From NCBI RefSeq assembly GCF_019703515.2, contig NC_059385.1, positions 28,996,001 to 29,060,000 on the forward strand: DNA of 64,000 nucleotides. Reading direction: 5' to 3'. A program made the translations under genes and the position numbers. Below the pieces are notes generated by a model. The model was not told the DNA's origin and did no database searches. It saw nothing but the letters and a program-made list of their open reading frames with translations. Shown here piece by piece: positions 22,834 through 35,756 of the stretch. The first letter of the stretch is position 1. The number at the start of each line of letters is the position of its first letter. Source of the stretch: Myxocyprinus asiaticus (Eukaryota; Chordata; Actinopteri; Cypriniformes; Catostomidae).

Positions 22834-22882
22834 GTTCAGATCGTCTCCCACTTTTCCAAAGCAAAGCAGCCAGAGGTGTTTG
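22834..22882 (+). pseudogene. galt: galt exon 4
   Basis: The exon is 49 nt, same as human exon 4. It completes Gly and reads SDRLPLFQSKAARGV plus two bases of the next codon, matching 'SDHPLFQAKSARGV'. Acceptor is tctag and donor gtaag. Intact in itself. Confidence 0.9.
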
Positions 22883-23019
22883 GTAAGAACTTTAACTCAA
22901 CTGATTTACTACCAATTAGTGTTTTTTGCTTAGTCTTATTAGTTACTTAATTAGTTAATTAGTTACTACTGCTTACTATTAAGGTAATATATTTGAACAT
23001 ACACCTAACACTAAATATT

Positions 23020-23260
23020 AAACTTTTAAATTAGACAAACATTTTCTGTGTAAAGTTAGTCAATTTTACAACTTTGGTGCCATGACGATGTAATGCAGAC
23101 AAACTCTAAAACCCTAAAACGACTGTATAAATGACGATTTAAACAACTTTACAGCTCAAATAAAAAATTAGTTTTAACAGAATAAAAATGTAGGTGCTTT
23201 TATCAAATTATAAGCTTCACATTTCTGCCTTCAACCAGTTTTAAAGCAGTTAATTTTGCC
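23020..23260. mobile_element. Fragment of the 'ccgggttcaatac' foldback MITE
   Basis: Contains 'gtgccatgacgatgtaatg', 'aaaccctaaaacgactgtat' and 'attataagcttcacatttct', homologous to the middle of 16986-17600 in reverse orientation. Both ends are missing. Confidence 0.55.
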
Positions 23261-24590
23261 GATGATGATATAAACATTGGATTTTTCTTTGGTGGACTAT
23301 AAAAAGGCCGATAAAAAATCCTGGGAACCTAGAAAGTACGTCATAGAAGTTGTGTCCCAAACCGCACACTTCTGCACTATTCTATGTAATTTTGTCTTGT
23401 AAGTAGTGAGAGTAGTAGCCTATGTTAAAACTGGAAAATACAACAAAAAGAAGTGAACTAGAAGTAACCGGATGATGTGTGGAATGTTGGACACTTCATG
23501 CAATCAGTGCTCACAGCTTGCCGTATGTAGCGGAAGAGTTGTATTTACCTGGCTGTGTTTCTGGTTTGAATGAATGTAGCAACTACAGAAACTTCAGTGA
23601 AGACAGCACCTTACAAATGTAAGTTAAATGCTTTACCATCACCCCACTCTGTGTGAATATGTACATTATTTGAGATACACGTGTTGAACTGAGGTTGGCT
23701 AATGCGCTAAAGCTAGCGACAACACATCACATGTTTGAAACTTCATTTCCGTCAGCTGTTAAATGGTGAATGCTTCAGTTTAGTAAAAAATAGTTAAGTG
23801 TTCCATTTGGGATTGCATTATGCTGCATTCATGTCATGTCAGAATAAATGTAATTAAGAGATGGAAATTCTGAGGTTCTACTCAGAGTCGGTCACATCCT
23901 GGGAACTCGGAAGTTATTTGTTTCTCTGACAACACTTAAAGCCAAAAAGGCTTTGTTGTTGATAACAGCAAAATATTTATCACTAGATCAATTCATTTAT
24001 TCACCTTGATATGTTGTTGCAAAATGCTTTTGAACAAAGAAAATGCTCCAGGTAAGGATGGAATAATAAGATAGAATATCAAACAGAAATATGTATTCAC
24101 TACTTTTTACTGTTGAGGCCGCTGCCATATTGTTTCTTTTCACATGATGTTATGACTGTCAAGTCAGAGCTTTCATAGAATTCCGAGATTACAACTTGTA
24201 ATCACGAGCTCAAAAAGACGTGACTGCTTTTTACAAGTCAGAATCTCGTAATTATGGTAATTCTGACATGACATGATGAACGCACCATTACACCTTGAAA
24301 ATTCATACACTAAATTGCTAAGTGCTTAGTGTATATTGTAAGTGCATAGTGAATAGTGCATCATTTTTGGACACAGCTAGAGACTTAGGGGTGGGATCTT
24401 TTGACTTGGACCGGTAACAAGCAACCTCCTAGCAACCACCCAGAACACCCTAGCAACTGCATAAACATTCAGAACACATTCGACCTTCTGTTACCAATTT
24501 TCCTTTGAGATCAGTCTGCTTTATCAAGGGTGCAGTGGTTCATGAATCACCCCTTGTGGGGTTCGAACCAACAACCTTTCAGTTACCACC
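23261..24590. other. galt intron stretch without recognisable gene
   Basis: Generic A+T-rich sequence. A tRNA-like B box 'ggttcgaaccaacaac' near 24560 suggests a SINE scrap. Galt exon 5 was expected somewhere from here to 37039 and not seen. Confidence 0.4.
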
Positions 24591-24591
24591 A

Positions 24592-24986
24592 GTGTTGGGT
24601 AAATTATTCAAAGTACTGGTAATCCACTAAAACTAAATCTAATTACTTCTCTAAAATTGTAATCTGTTTATTTTTCTGATTACTTCATCGAAAAAGTAAC
24701 CACATTACTAATTACTTTTACTTTCTAAAACACTTCCCATTGTCGCACACTCTTCAGCTGTCACAGAAACCAAACAGATGTGAATATCAACATGAATTCA
24801 TATTTTAAATGTATTATACATACAAACAATTATTTTAGAAATAAGTGTAACCCAAGTAATGTACTTAAAAGTAATTACCTTAATTGAAAGTTAGTAACTG
24901 TAATTAACTGTTACACTACTTTTTGACTAAAAGTAATTAGAGTACAGTAACTAATTACTTCTTTATCAGGTTACAGCCAACACTGC
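24592..24986. mobile_element. Non-autonomous DNA transposon with TIRs
   Basis: Begins 'cagtgttgggtaaattattc' and ends 'ggttacagccaacactg', imperfect inverted ends. Internal 'ctaattacttttac' and 'gtaactaattacttctt' blocks also pair. No ORF. Confidence 0.65.
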
Positions 24987-25599
24987 TACCTCATTTTGTA
25001 CCACTATATTAAACCACTAGGTTTCACCACTATATTTTAAAGTTGAAGTGCTTTTTCTTAAAACAGTTTGAGTTTCCAGAGCTCATTAGCACAGATTTCT
25101 GTAGATTTGAGAGACACTGAGAGACACTTTGCTCACTTATTCTGGCTCGCAACCCCTCTGAAGCAGTGCTAATAAACTATTTCCCTGTGTTTAATTGTGC
25201 CGCGTGTAGAAATTGATTGTGCTGCTGGAACGGGGACACCTCTGGAGACTGTTAGAGGAGAGGAAAGAATTAAATGATTTTATGTTCTTGATCATGGCAA
25301 TGGTGAAAAACCATTACAGGAGTCAACTCAAGGCCTTTGCCGGCATTAATTGTCCCCTGATGAGGTGGAGTGTAACTTATGTCAGTGGATTATGTGGATT
25401 ATTTTAGGTCATGTCTGTTGCACAATCTGTGCAGGAAGAGTTACATTACAAAATTGTAAGTATTTGTTCAAATTCCTAACTCTAAAGTATGAGAAATAGT
25501 AATAATAATGCCTACACTGGGAAACACCACTAATGAGATGAATTACACTTGTATTTGATGTATATTTCATTACTTTACACTAAGTTTTGTTTGCTTCTT

Positions 25600-25735
25600 T
25601 GTGACTTTGATGAGGAGGAGGGCGTGGCCAGGCCGTGAGGACACACGCCTGGTGCTGAATCGTCCTAATCAGCCGGGAGGGGGATAAAGATGGGCTGGAG
25701 ATGCCAGTTGAAGAGAGAGAGCAAGAGAGGGAGAC

Positions 25736-25780
<45 letters not shown>

Positions 25781-25935
25781 AACAAACAAACAGACAGACA
25801 AACACACGTATCTGTGTGTGTGCATCTATGTTTCATTGTACTGTTTAAATCTGAGTTTGATATTCTGTTGATTGTTCACTCAGGTTCCCGCTTCCTCCTT
25901 GGTAGGGAAGGCAGAGTCTGCCACAGTGACCATAT
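25600..25935 (+). mobile_element. Solo LTR-like copy
   Basis: Shares 'aatcagccgggagggggata', 'cccgcttcctcctt' and 'ggcagagtctgccacagtg' with the LTR at 19800-20160, without any internal sequence after it. It contains the GA/CAGA simple repeat at about 25716-25803. Confidence 0.6.
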
Positions 25936-26617
25936 CATGTTGTCAACACTTGGTGGTGCTGTAATCAAGAAAGTGATTGAGGTTTTTCAAATCCATTTGT
26001 AAAAATCATTCAGCAATTTTTTACGTGCATGGTGATTTGCACATAGACAAAACCCATCCAAATGTCTAATGAAAGAGGAAGATACACTATCAGATTGTAT
26101 AGGACCCCAGTTTCCATGATCCCTAGCTATCTTCAACATATTTGGACCACTGTTTTTTTGAAGGAGGAAGAGAACTTAATACTACTAATAATAAAATAAT
26201 AAATAAAAAAAAAATTAATAAAAAAAAAAAACAGAACCTGTGTGTGCAGCCATCCAATTAGTGTTGTAGAAGTGGAGGGTACAAACACACAGACCCTGCC
26301 AACTGACGCACATCTCTAATGCTCTGGGATCTGACATTGTTTTCAAAGTAGTAAGAATAGCGCTCGAGGCACAAACAAGTCAAGGATGCTTAATAGAGAG
26401 AACTGGATGCCCCACATAAAGCCTAAAAGAGGAGCCACAGGAAAGTTTGCAGGCACAGCTTCTGGGTTTCGTTCAGAGCCAAGCGTGGACTGAACTATGC
26501 TTTGCATTTATTTATAACTCTGCCAGAGTGATTGTTAAGGGGGAGGTATGATGTGTCTACTGTATGTTTTATGATGAATGCAGCTTAGACCTGCTTGGAG
26601 ATTACTCCTAGATATGC

Positions 26618-26925
26618 AGACAGACAGACAGACAGGCAGGCAGGCAGACAGACAGACAGATAGATAGATCACAAGACAGACAGGGAAACAGACATATACA
26701 ATAAATAGACGAGACAGACAGATAGATACAATAGATAGATAGATAGATCACCAGACAGATTAACAGACAGACAGACAGATAGATAGATAGATAGATAGAT
26801 CACAAGACAGACAGACGGATGATGGATGGATGGATGGATGGATGGATGGATGGATAGATAGATCACAAGACAGGCAGACAGACAGACAGACAGACATTTA
26901 GACAGACAGTCAGTCAGTTAGTTGG
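26618..26925. repeat. Compound tetranucleotide microsatellite
   Basis: Interspersed (CAGA)n, (TAGA)n and (GGAT)n runs over about 300 bases. The Ser-Ile-His-Pro frames on the opposite strand are artefacts. Confidence 0.9.
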
Positions 26926-26931
26926 TTAGTG

Positions 26932-27660
26932 TTGGGAATCATAAGGAATTTTACAATTCCGGTTTCAGTTTCTCTTAACGATTCTGGTTCCTTAATGGCT
27001 CCAGTAACGATTTCAATAATTCTTTTAGTACCTTTTTTTTTTTTTAAATAATTATTTTGAAATGAGAAATGCAATTCTTATTGCATTTAATACCCTCTGC
27101 TGTCTGTTACCAAATAATGAGATAATTTCAGATTTCTACAGAGCAGATATAACCAATCAGAAATACACTTAATACAGTTATTGTAAAAGGTGTGTTTGCA
27201 GACTTTTTAGAGACATAAATACAATCCAATAATATATCCTAACTATATTTTAAATTAAATCTAAACCAACAAGAAATGTGATGGCATATTTAATTAATTA
27301 ATTTATTATTTGATAAAATTCCACTTATTACAACAAAACTTATGTATCTTTAACTATACATTGACATATGAACAGCCAGTTAGTAACTGCCCTGCTTGAT
27401 TTAATAGAGACACAGGTCATCATAAAAAAAAAAAAAAAAAAAAGTTACAGTTCCAGAAACAGTTTAGACTGTGTCATGTAGCCTAATGTTGTACTTAAGG
27501 CTTGCGAGACTTCAACAGTTCTTATTTAATTTCCAGTTGGACATTCATAACTTGTGCATCTGTATAATATTACTTGTATACTGGACTATACATTTTCGCG
27601 CTGTAGATTTAAAAGAACCGGCTCTTTTGAATAATTCTTTTGGGAATCGAACTAAGAAAT
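26932..27660. repeat. Dispersed non-coding repeat
   Basis: Starts 'gtgttgggaatcataagg'. Near 27590-27650 it has 'ttcgcgctgtagatttaaaa', 'gaaccggctcttttga' and 'gggaatcgaac'. The latter part is homologous to the unit of the minisatellite at 35757-36757. Likely a hAT-like non-autonomous element; limits approximate. Confidence 0.5.
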
Positions 27661-27734
27661 CAGCCAAGACCTCAGAAATAAAATTGTGGACCTCTTTAAT
27701 GATTCCGTATAAACTTCTAACAAAAGTGGAGCCA

Positions 27735-28060
27735 GTTCTGTAGCATAAGATCTAAAAGATTGCCTGTAGGCAAGGCCTTAATTACCTCGCCAAGCTCCTC
27801 CAAGGTTATCTCAGAATCAAGAGAATTTCTTTGCTCAGTCGTCAGTTTAGGGAGATCTAATGGTTCCACAAAGTTTCTAATATCTTCATCAGTAGATGAA
27901 GACGTGGAACTATAGAGATCAAGATATAATTCTTTAAAAGCATTATTAATATCAATGGCCGAGGTAAATATTTCACCACCAGCAGATTTCACTGAGGGAA
28001 TGGACAAACGATGTCTTTGAGAGTACAAAGCTACAATAAACATTTAAAAACTGTCCAAAT
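27735..28060 (-). mobile_element. L1-type LINE fragment
   Basis: Minus-strand frame 'INNAFKELYLDLYSSTSSST', 'DLPKLTTEQRNSLDSEITLE' and 'ELGEVIKALPTGN' matches the segment between endonuclease and reverse transcriptase of L1-like LINEs ('I..L..GKAPG'). It covers only about 100 codons, truncated on both sides. Confidence 0.7.
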
Positions 28061-29789
28061 GTATGGGGATATTGAATGTCTCATAATTTATTTTTTAATT
28101 AATTATTACCTTATCAGTTCCAAGTATCCAGAGACCCCAATTATTGAACTACAGTAATTACATTCACCAAAAAAATAAAAAAATAAAAAGAAATGCTAAG
28201 ACCTAAACATAAAAGAGTCCTCTTTTTACTTTCTGCAGTCAAAGCAAATGCTATTTGTTTTTTTTCTCTTCCAAATAAATGTTTTCAATGTTTATTGTGC
28301 ACATCTACCTCTTTCTTGCATGGCAAGCTCGTAAATTCACCCCTTCATGACGCTTTCTGCAACGTTTGTCATGTGGAGGGCAAAGTGCCACTTGACGCTG
28401 GTGTTGAATGGAGCATTGACGCCTCGACTGAACTCATGTGAAATGTGCTTTACAATGACGAAAGGACATTATTCAAACTCAAAATTATTATTATTAGGCT
28501 ATTATTTTTGTCTTTTCTGATAAAAGTCAAGCTCAGCAGTTTAAATGCTGTAGGAAAATGATACAGTAGATCTTATAATGGTTAATCATTCTACTGAAGT
28601 CAGTTGATTTTACATGCAAATTGTAATAAAGGAGAAGGTAAGGTATTATTGATACTCATTATTATTAGGCTGTTATTGTTTACTTTTTGGATGAAAAATC
28701 AGCTCATGCAGTTTCCCAGACAGAATGGAAATTATAAATATGCTTTGTTCTTATTATGCTTAAATACTATAAAGTCTCTTGGCAGATTTCTGTCATGATT
28801 ATCTCAAAATGATTCAATGACTCACTCATTTGCACTTGAGACACTCATTTGTCGTCACCTATTGGCATTTCCAGAAGTGGTCACTAAACTAGTCAATGAA
28901 ACTGAACAAATTTGTGAAACAGAGGCAAGCCACAACAAAGTACCCTTTATTTTTGCAGCCAATTCTGCACAAATGTGCAGCTTATTTTCTATACTTGAAT
29001 CATTAAAATAGCTTAAGTTGGTCCTTTTAGCTTATTCTTTAAGAAAATAACCCCGGAAAACATATCCGTGGATCAGTGATTGTCTCAACTTTTTCGACCC
29101 TCATGAGTTTGCATCCCTGTGAGTTATAAACTTTAGACAATGATGAGAGTTGGACCACTACAAAAAATAAATAAACAAATAAATAAAAAAAATCACACTG
29201 GGTTGGTAGCATGGTGATTCAGCCTTTACACCTCAGGATGTAGTATGCGGAAAACACGGAATCTTGTCGTAAAAATGGTATTAGCAATACAACACAGAAT
29301 ATATTGTGGAATATGACATATTTGGACAAAAATTAAGGTTTGAATGTACAGTTTATCAAATACAAATTGTGATATGTCCTAGTGTGATAAACTAAAAAAG
29401 TCTCAGATTTAATTGAATAAATAAATAATCTGCAAGTGATGCGCGCTTCAAAGTGAATTTGTAGAGTCGACCGCTCATACACAGAAACCACCTCATCATG
29501 ATCATCACGCGTGCTCTTGTGTGTGTGTGAGATGACAGACAGAGAGCACTCTGAAGTGCACAGCACATACAGTCTATGTATTTATTTAATCACAGCTTTA
29601 TGGGGATTAATAATCGTACTGGGTCATGGAGCAAACTGCTTATCTGGAGGTGAGAAACTACCGTCAAAAACGGCAAAATAAAAGCTTGATTTAAATGGTG
29701 TTTTTGCTTAAATATTTCACTTGTTGGGTGCATAAAATGTCTTGGAAATTTGAGCCTTGAAAAGAGTGGGAACACTGATATCGTGTCTG

Positions 29790-29841
<52 letters not shown>

Positions 29842-29845
29842 ATGT
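28061..29845. other. galt intron stretch, no gene seen
   Basis: A+T-rich sequence with a (TG)n tract at about 29791-29838. Near 28480-28530 and 28650-28700 there are partially similar stretches ('attattattaggct'), possibly an old local duplication. Confidence 0.45.
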
Positions 29846-30213
29846 GGCTTTGTTTGGGTTTTTCATTGCCACATGCTCTTCTGTCTTGAATGATAACCCG
29901 CCCTCTCGTTTGCCTTGTTATCAGTTCATTAGTTGCACCTGCCTTCCTTATTACACTCCTTGTTTTCTCCCCTGTTTAAGCTCCCCTCGTGTTCAGTCCT
30001 GTGCCAGATTGTTTTGTAAAGTTTTTGTGTATTCTAATCTTGTCTCCAGTTGGTTCCTGAACTTCGGTCAGTCTTGACTTTGTTTATCTATTAGTTTGTT
30101 TTTACCCTGTTTTGTTCCCTTCCCTCATGAGAGTTTTGTTTGTATTTTGTTTATTTATAATAAAGCCTGTTGAAATTGCCTCTACATTTGGGTCCTCCCT
30201 CAAACTGCCTAAC
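29846..30213 (+). mobile_element. Solo LTR (Ty3/gypsy-like)
   Basis: Composition and end pattern fit a fish gypsy LTR: 'ctgttttgttcccttccctc', then 'aataaagcctgttg' as polyadenylation signal. About 25 bases later it ends 'ccctcaaactgcctaaca'. No internal coding sequence adjoins. The 5' limit is a guess. Confidence 0.5.
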
Positions 30214-31226
30214 ATGTCATGGTAATATGTTAGTGTTAAGTCACCTTTCACTGCATCTTTTTGTCTACACAATGACCATGAATGGTGACTAACATACAGT
30301 AGTAACATGTCCTATGGGATTTAAAACAACATGGGGGTGAGTAACTGATGACTGAATTTTCATTTTTAGATAAACTAACACTTTAAGATGCGTAACTCCA
30401 TCTTAAAAAAGAAAAAAAAAAGAAAGAAACCTGCATGGAGCACTCTATCTGGGCAATGTATAGCAACTTAAAAACACATCTGCAATGTTGCTTGAAGAAA
30501 GTTTTCCTATTGAACTGACTGAGTCATAGGGAGAAGATTGCATAGAATGAATAAAGAAATCAGGAACACTTTTCGATTGGGTGCTGTCCCAGTCTTCCTC
30601 ATCAGCATTAACTGGATCAGTTGAGAAATGCTCTTCATTCAGGTTGTCTTATTGCTGATCAATGTCGGGCAGAGCCAAGCGCTGGTCTGGCCTCAATGGA
30701 CACATTAATTCCCCTGCAAGAGAATAATGAAGAACTTCAAAGTGTTCCTGGGATATGAATGCAGAAATGTAAAATGTTTGTGCCAAAAGATAGTCAACTT
30801 ATGTGTGTGAGAGAGTTCCTGAGACCCAATGGTTTAACGTACTATAGATTTGGTTTAATGAAGGGATTCTGCTTAGATGGGCCATATCTCAGGCTGTTTT
30901 TTCCTGAAGTGCACTTATGTTAGTCAGAGTTTCTTGCACCATAAAACAGTTGCAGTTTAGTTTTACATGACCATTTTCCACCCTCTCTGTGACCTTTGAG
31001 AATTAGCAGTTTTTGTTACTGTTGCTTTAAGACTTGTAAATTATAGGGTTGTCAGTCAATTAAAATTTGTAATCAAATTAATTACATGATGTGCTGATTA
31101 AATAAAAGTAATCGCAAATAATCACACACTGTTTATCAATATTTGACGAAATAGGCCCTCAAATAAAGGTAATTCAATATAGTATAATATTTTTTTATTT
31201 AATATAATAATAAAATAATTTATTTA

Positions 31227-32702
31227 CAGTACATCCGGAAAGTATTCACAGCGTTTCACTTTTTCCACATTTTGTTATGTTACAGCCTTATTCCAAAATG
31301 GATTAAATTCATTATTTTTGACAAAATTCTACAAACAATACCCCATAATGACAACGTGAAAGAAGTTTATTTGAAATCTGCAAATTTATTAGAAATAAAA
31401 AACAAACAAAAAAAATCACATGTACATAAGTATTTACAGCCTTTGCCATGACACTCAAAATTGAGCTCAGGTGCATCCTGTTTCCACTGATCATCCTTGA
31501 GATGTTTCTGCAACTTGATTGGAGTCCACCTGTGGTAAATTCAGCTGATTGGACATGATTTGGAAAGGCACACACCTGTCTATATAAGGTCCCGCAGTTA
31601 ACAGTGCATGTCAGAGCACAAACCAAGCCATGAAATCCAAGGAATTGTCTGTAGACCTCCAAGACAGGATTGTATCGAGGCACAGATCTGGGGAAGGGTA
31701 CAGAAAAATTTCTGCAGCATTGAAGGTCCGAATGAGCACAGTGGCCTCCATCATCCGTAAATGGAAGAAGTTTGGAACCACCAGGTCTCTTCCTAGAGCT
31801 TGCCGCCTGACCAAACTGAGTGATCGGAGGAGAAGGGCCTTAGTCAGGGAGGTGACCAAGAACCCGATGGTCACTCTGACAGAGCTCCAGCATTTCTCTG
31901 TGGAGAGAGGAGAACCTTCCAGAAGAACAACCATCTCTGCAGCACTCCACCAATCAGGCCTGTATGGTAGAGTGGCCAGACGGAAGCCACTCCTCAGTAA
32001 AAGGCACATGACATCCCGCCTGGAGTTTGCCAAAAGGCACCTGAAGGACTCTCAGACCATGAGAAACAAAATTCTCTTGTCTGATGAAACAAAGATTGAA
32101 CTCTTTGGCCTGAATGGCAAGCGTCATGTCTGGAGGAAACCAGGCACCGCTCATCACCTGGCCAATACCATCCCTACAGTGAAGCATGGTGGTGGCAGCA
32201 TCATGCTGTGGGGATGTTTTTCAGCGGTAGGAATTGGGAGACTAGTCAGGATCGAGGGAAAGATGAATGCAGCAATGTACAGAGACATCCTTGATGAAAA
32301 CCTGCTCCAGAGTGCTCTGGACCTCAGACTGGGGTGAAGGTTCATCTTCCAACAGGACAACGACCCTAAGCACACTCTGTGAATGTCCTTGAGTGGCCCA
32401 GCCAGAGCCCAGACTTGAACCCGATTGAACATCTCTGGAAGGATCTGAAAATGGCTGTGCACCGACGCTTCCCATCCAACCTGATGGAGCTTGAGAGGTC
32501 CTGCAAAGAAGAATGGGAGAAACTGCCCAAAAATAGGTGTGCCAAGCTTGTAGCATCATACTCAAAAAGACTTGAGGCTGTAATTGGTGCCAAAGGTGCT
32601 TCAACAAAGTAAAATAATGAATTTAATCCATTTTGCAATAAGGCTGTAACATAACAAAATGTGGAAAAAGTGAAGTGCTGTGAATACTTTCTGGATGCAC
32701 TG
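31227..32702 (+). mobile_element. Tc1/mariner transposon with TIRs and TA duplications
   Basis: The left end 'cagtacatccggaaagtatt' and right end '...aatactttctggatgcactg' are inverted, with long inner matches ('cactttttccacattttgtt' against its complement). A TA flanks each side (31225-31226 and 32703-32704). The element is 1476 bp, close to typical full-length Tc1 size. It encodes one transposase gene with two lesions. Confidence 0.93.
31630..32610 (+). pseudogene. Tc1 transposase, one stop and one deletion
   Basis: The main frame (31630-32337) starts MKSKELSVDLQDRIVSRHRS and has paired helix-turn-helix motifs. The first catalytic Asp is in 'LLSDETKIELFG'. A TGA follows 'DLRLG', where relatives have Arg. 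The frame then reads '[12 protein letters not shown]' (second Asp). About a dozen codons are missing before '[19 protein letters not shown]' (catalytic Glu) in a shifted frame to the stop near 32610. All three DDE residues survive, but no single frame joins them. Confidence 0.9.
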
Positions 32703-32704
32703 TA

Positions 32705-33060
32705 TGAGAGGTGGGCCACTTCTATTAAAATGAATGGGAGAAATTGGAACGCCCAACCAATGAGCTCAATGAACGCCAAGAACCAATCATATTTAGATAC
32801 ATCGCCTGTCAATCAACTCAAGAACGTGCATTAGCTAAACAAGCCGGGAAAATTGCGCTTTTTAGCATAATATTAGGTAAAGAAGCACAATTTATGATAC
32901 CTGTGTTGTTTGATTTTACTGCTGATTTGAAATATGTTTAAACATTAGCTTGGCAAGCAGTTTTTGAGATTTCGATTTCCCATTCAAGTAGATAGGCACT
33001 GCACTGTCATGACTGGAAATAGCCTCCCAGGAGTATTCCAAAGATGGTTGACAGTGGACC
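32705..33060. repeat. Dispersed repeat, copy 1
   Basis: Contains 'cttctattaaaatgaatggg', 'agaaattggaac' and 'tcccaggagtattccaaaga'. The same blocks occur inverted at 39040-39480. It abuts the right end of the Tc1 element. The ORF across it has no family resemblance. Confidence 0.55.
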
Positions 33061-33617
33061 AAATTGTTAGAAAGACTTTGAATATATATTATAATAATTC
33101 AGATAACACTAATAAATTATATAATTGTGGCCAATGAGTATAGAAAAAGTGGCTTAAATAGTTTGTTTTTAATTTCCATTTCATTGTACATAAGTCTACA
33201 ATTGACCTACAGTCCACAGCAATCCATTTTACATCCGTTTTCACATTGCGTTTCACTGCTTTCCTGTGTCTCTAGTCAAAAATGCTGCATTTTAATGATG
33301 CTGTGTCAAGTTAAATGCTGTTTGAAACTTTAAAAAATACATTTCGAGACCCCTGCATTCGGAGTTGTGCGCTGTCCTGCTTTCTTCGAACAGCTATCGG
33401 TTTGTTGCCTTACAGCTGGGCTACAACTGCGCTGACTACCCCCTGCTGCCTGCGAGTCACAAAAACACGAAGCATGAATTGCTGAATTGTTACAATTCCT
33501 AATTATGGAATTTACGCATTGTCTGAGGGCATGATTAATTGCGTAAATTTTTTAAAAACATGTTAATTTGTGTATAATTAAATGACAATTTTTTTTACAA
33601 CTAGTAAGCTCTTACCA

Positions 33618-33946
33618 GGGGCGGCACAGTGGCTCAGTGGTTAGCACTGCCGCCTCACAGCAAGAAGGTCCTGGCTCAACTGGGCCTTTCTGTGTGGAGT
33701 TTGCATGTTCTCCCTGTGTTCATGTGGGTTTCCTCTGGGTGCTCCGGTTTCCCCCACAAGTCCAAAAACATGCAGGTTAAGTGAATTGGAGACTCTAAAT
33801 TGCCCAGTAGGTGTGAGTGAGAGTCCCCCAGCCACTGGGTGTTACATCAGGAAGGGCATCTGGCATAAAACCTGTGCCAAGTTAAATATGCAGATCACGG
33901 ATGGTCCACTGTGGTGACACCTAACGTAAGCAGCCGAAAGAAGAAG
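33618..33946 (+). mobile_element. DANA-like tRNA-derived SINE
   Basis: The head 'ggcggcacagtggctcagtg' then 'cctcacagcaagaaggtcct', and the body 'tgtgtggagtttgcatgttc', 'tttcctctgggtgctccggt' and 'tttcccccacaagtccaaaa', are the classical danio DANA module order. It ends with 'gaagggcatctggcataaaa' and '...cagccgaaagaagaag'. Confidence 0.85.
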
Positions 33947-35376
33947 TAAGCTCATAACAGGGCCCCTTTTTTAGGGGGAGCCTTCAAGGCTAGCAAAACA
34001 AGTGTAATGCTGTGGGATCCCAACAAGAAGACAAGTAGGAAGTAAAATAGGACTGGGTGTCCAGATCACCTCATGATACAATATGTAATGAAATACATAT
34101 GCCATGATTTTATGTATCGAGATTCATCAAAATAAAATTGAGTTTTGATTTTGCTGCTGCACTTAACTTGTGTCTGCGAGAGAGTGAATCATGTGGGTTC
34201 GGTTTTATTTGCTCTCATGACTTACCTAAAATAACCTCCTTTGACCGCACTGAGAAAAGCTGGTCTCAGAGTTTTGTCTCACTTTATTACATGAATTGCA
34301 GCCTGTTCCAGATCTTCAACATTTTTTACATTAAATAATCCTTTTGAATTGAACCATGTGTGGAGTTTTATTATGGAGAGAATTATGTGGATTTTGCAAC
34401 AGGTAGGATTAATTTTATGGCTCTACTCATTCATTTATATGGCATCCCCTAATGTGATTTAAAACTGTCACAAGATTCTGAAAGTGGTTCATTGACAACA
34501 CTATTATATGATTTGCTTAGAAGACTCACATGATTGAAGTTGACTGTTACGCTTTCTCCAATGGTAGCGTGTCCAGATGCTTCGTGCCAGGTTTCACATC
34601 AATGACGTCAGCCATCATTTGTTGTTGTGTTTCTTGTCATTTACGTAAAACCTGGTGCGGTGCATCTTTACGGCCCCAGTGCAATAACCAATAGTGTCAT
34701 AAAAAGCAAAAGCGAGCTGAAAAACCCAATTGCTGAAGCAACCACGTCATTTTGTGGCACCATATTGTGGTGACGTTGCGAAAAAGCAGCAGAAACAAAC
34801 TCCATCTGCTGAGGTCATATGACAACAAATAAACAGAAACAGACACATGCACACACACCCAATGATTAAAGCATTATTTTAGGGTGAAGCAAAGTTCAGT
34901 CCACTCAGAGAAACATCTACTAGGACACTTTTGCAGTTCTTGCAGTTTGTCCCACTAGAGAGTATTGGTTACCAGCTCTTCCAGATAAACCTGGTTATCC
35001 CCTTTCTGTTCAACACATCAAAGCATGTGTTTGGCCTCATCTTGGCGATTTACAGACCCTGAAGATGGGTGACTTTAGTCGAGTCAATATTTATCAAGTG
35101 AAGTAGTCAAGGGCAGATCCTGCTCAAATCCTTTTATATCGCCCTTGAGGGAGGTGCCAGGAAGACTTAACTCCTTCAACAGGATGCTTTCTCTTAAAGA
35201 GTATTGTGTGCTCTGATCTCCTCGTGTAAAAAACAGAGTGTATGTTTTGTCTGCACCTGTGTGCTTGCAGCATGTTTGGGGCTGTTTCTGTACGCATGTA
35301 TACAGTATGATGTGGCTTGTTATGTCTGGGTTCCTTGGCAGATTGTAACATTTCTTTGACAATGCTTACACCTAGT
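33947..35376. other. galt intron stretch, no gene seen
   Basis: Unremarkable sequence with scattered short repeats. The overlapping minus-strand ORFs at 35084-35362 show no family resemblance. Confidence 0.4.
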
Positions 35377-35500
35377 ATTAAAGGGATAGTTCACCCAAGA
35401 ATGAAATTGCTTTCATCATTAAATTACTCTCATGTCATTGCAAACCTGTACGACTTTCTTTCCCACTTGGAACATAAAAGGAGGCATGTTAGGAACTGAA
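35377..35500. mobile_element. Left end of a 'gatagttcaccc' MITE
   Basis: 'aaagggatagttcacccaag' then 'ctcatgtcattgcaaacctg' match the end of the foldback family. No right arm is found nearby. Confidence 0.6.
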
Positions 35501-35756
35501 AGCCTTTGTAACCATTCACTTTCACTGTACGGAAAAAACTGTAATTTCCTAAGATTCTGCCTAAATCTCCTTTTGAGTTCTACTTAACATAGTCAACATT
35601 TTTGGTTCATTTCGGACATGCCAAAATAAATGTCTTGCAATTCAGTAAATTTTTCATTCACTTAAAAGAGCCGGCTTGTAAGAGTTATTCGTTGGAAAGG
35701 TAGTGCTGTGCATTTTGAGGGTTGATTCAAAATAAATCATAAGAGTCGTGTTCAGG

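Noticed and set aside
25580..25825. Ser/Leu/Val-rich minus-strand ORF
   Set aside because: Driven by GA and CAGA simple repeats within the solo LTR.
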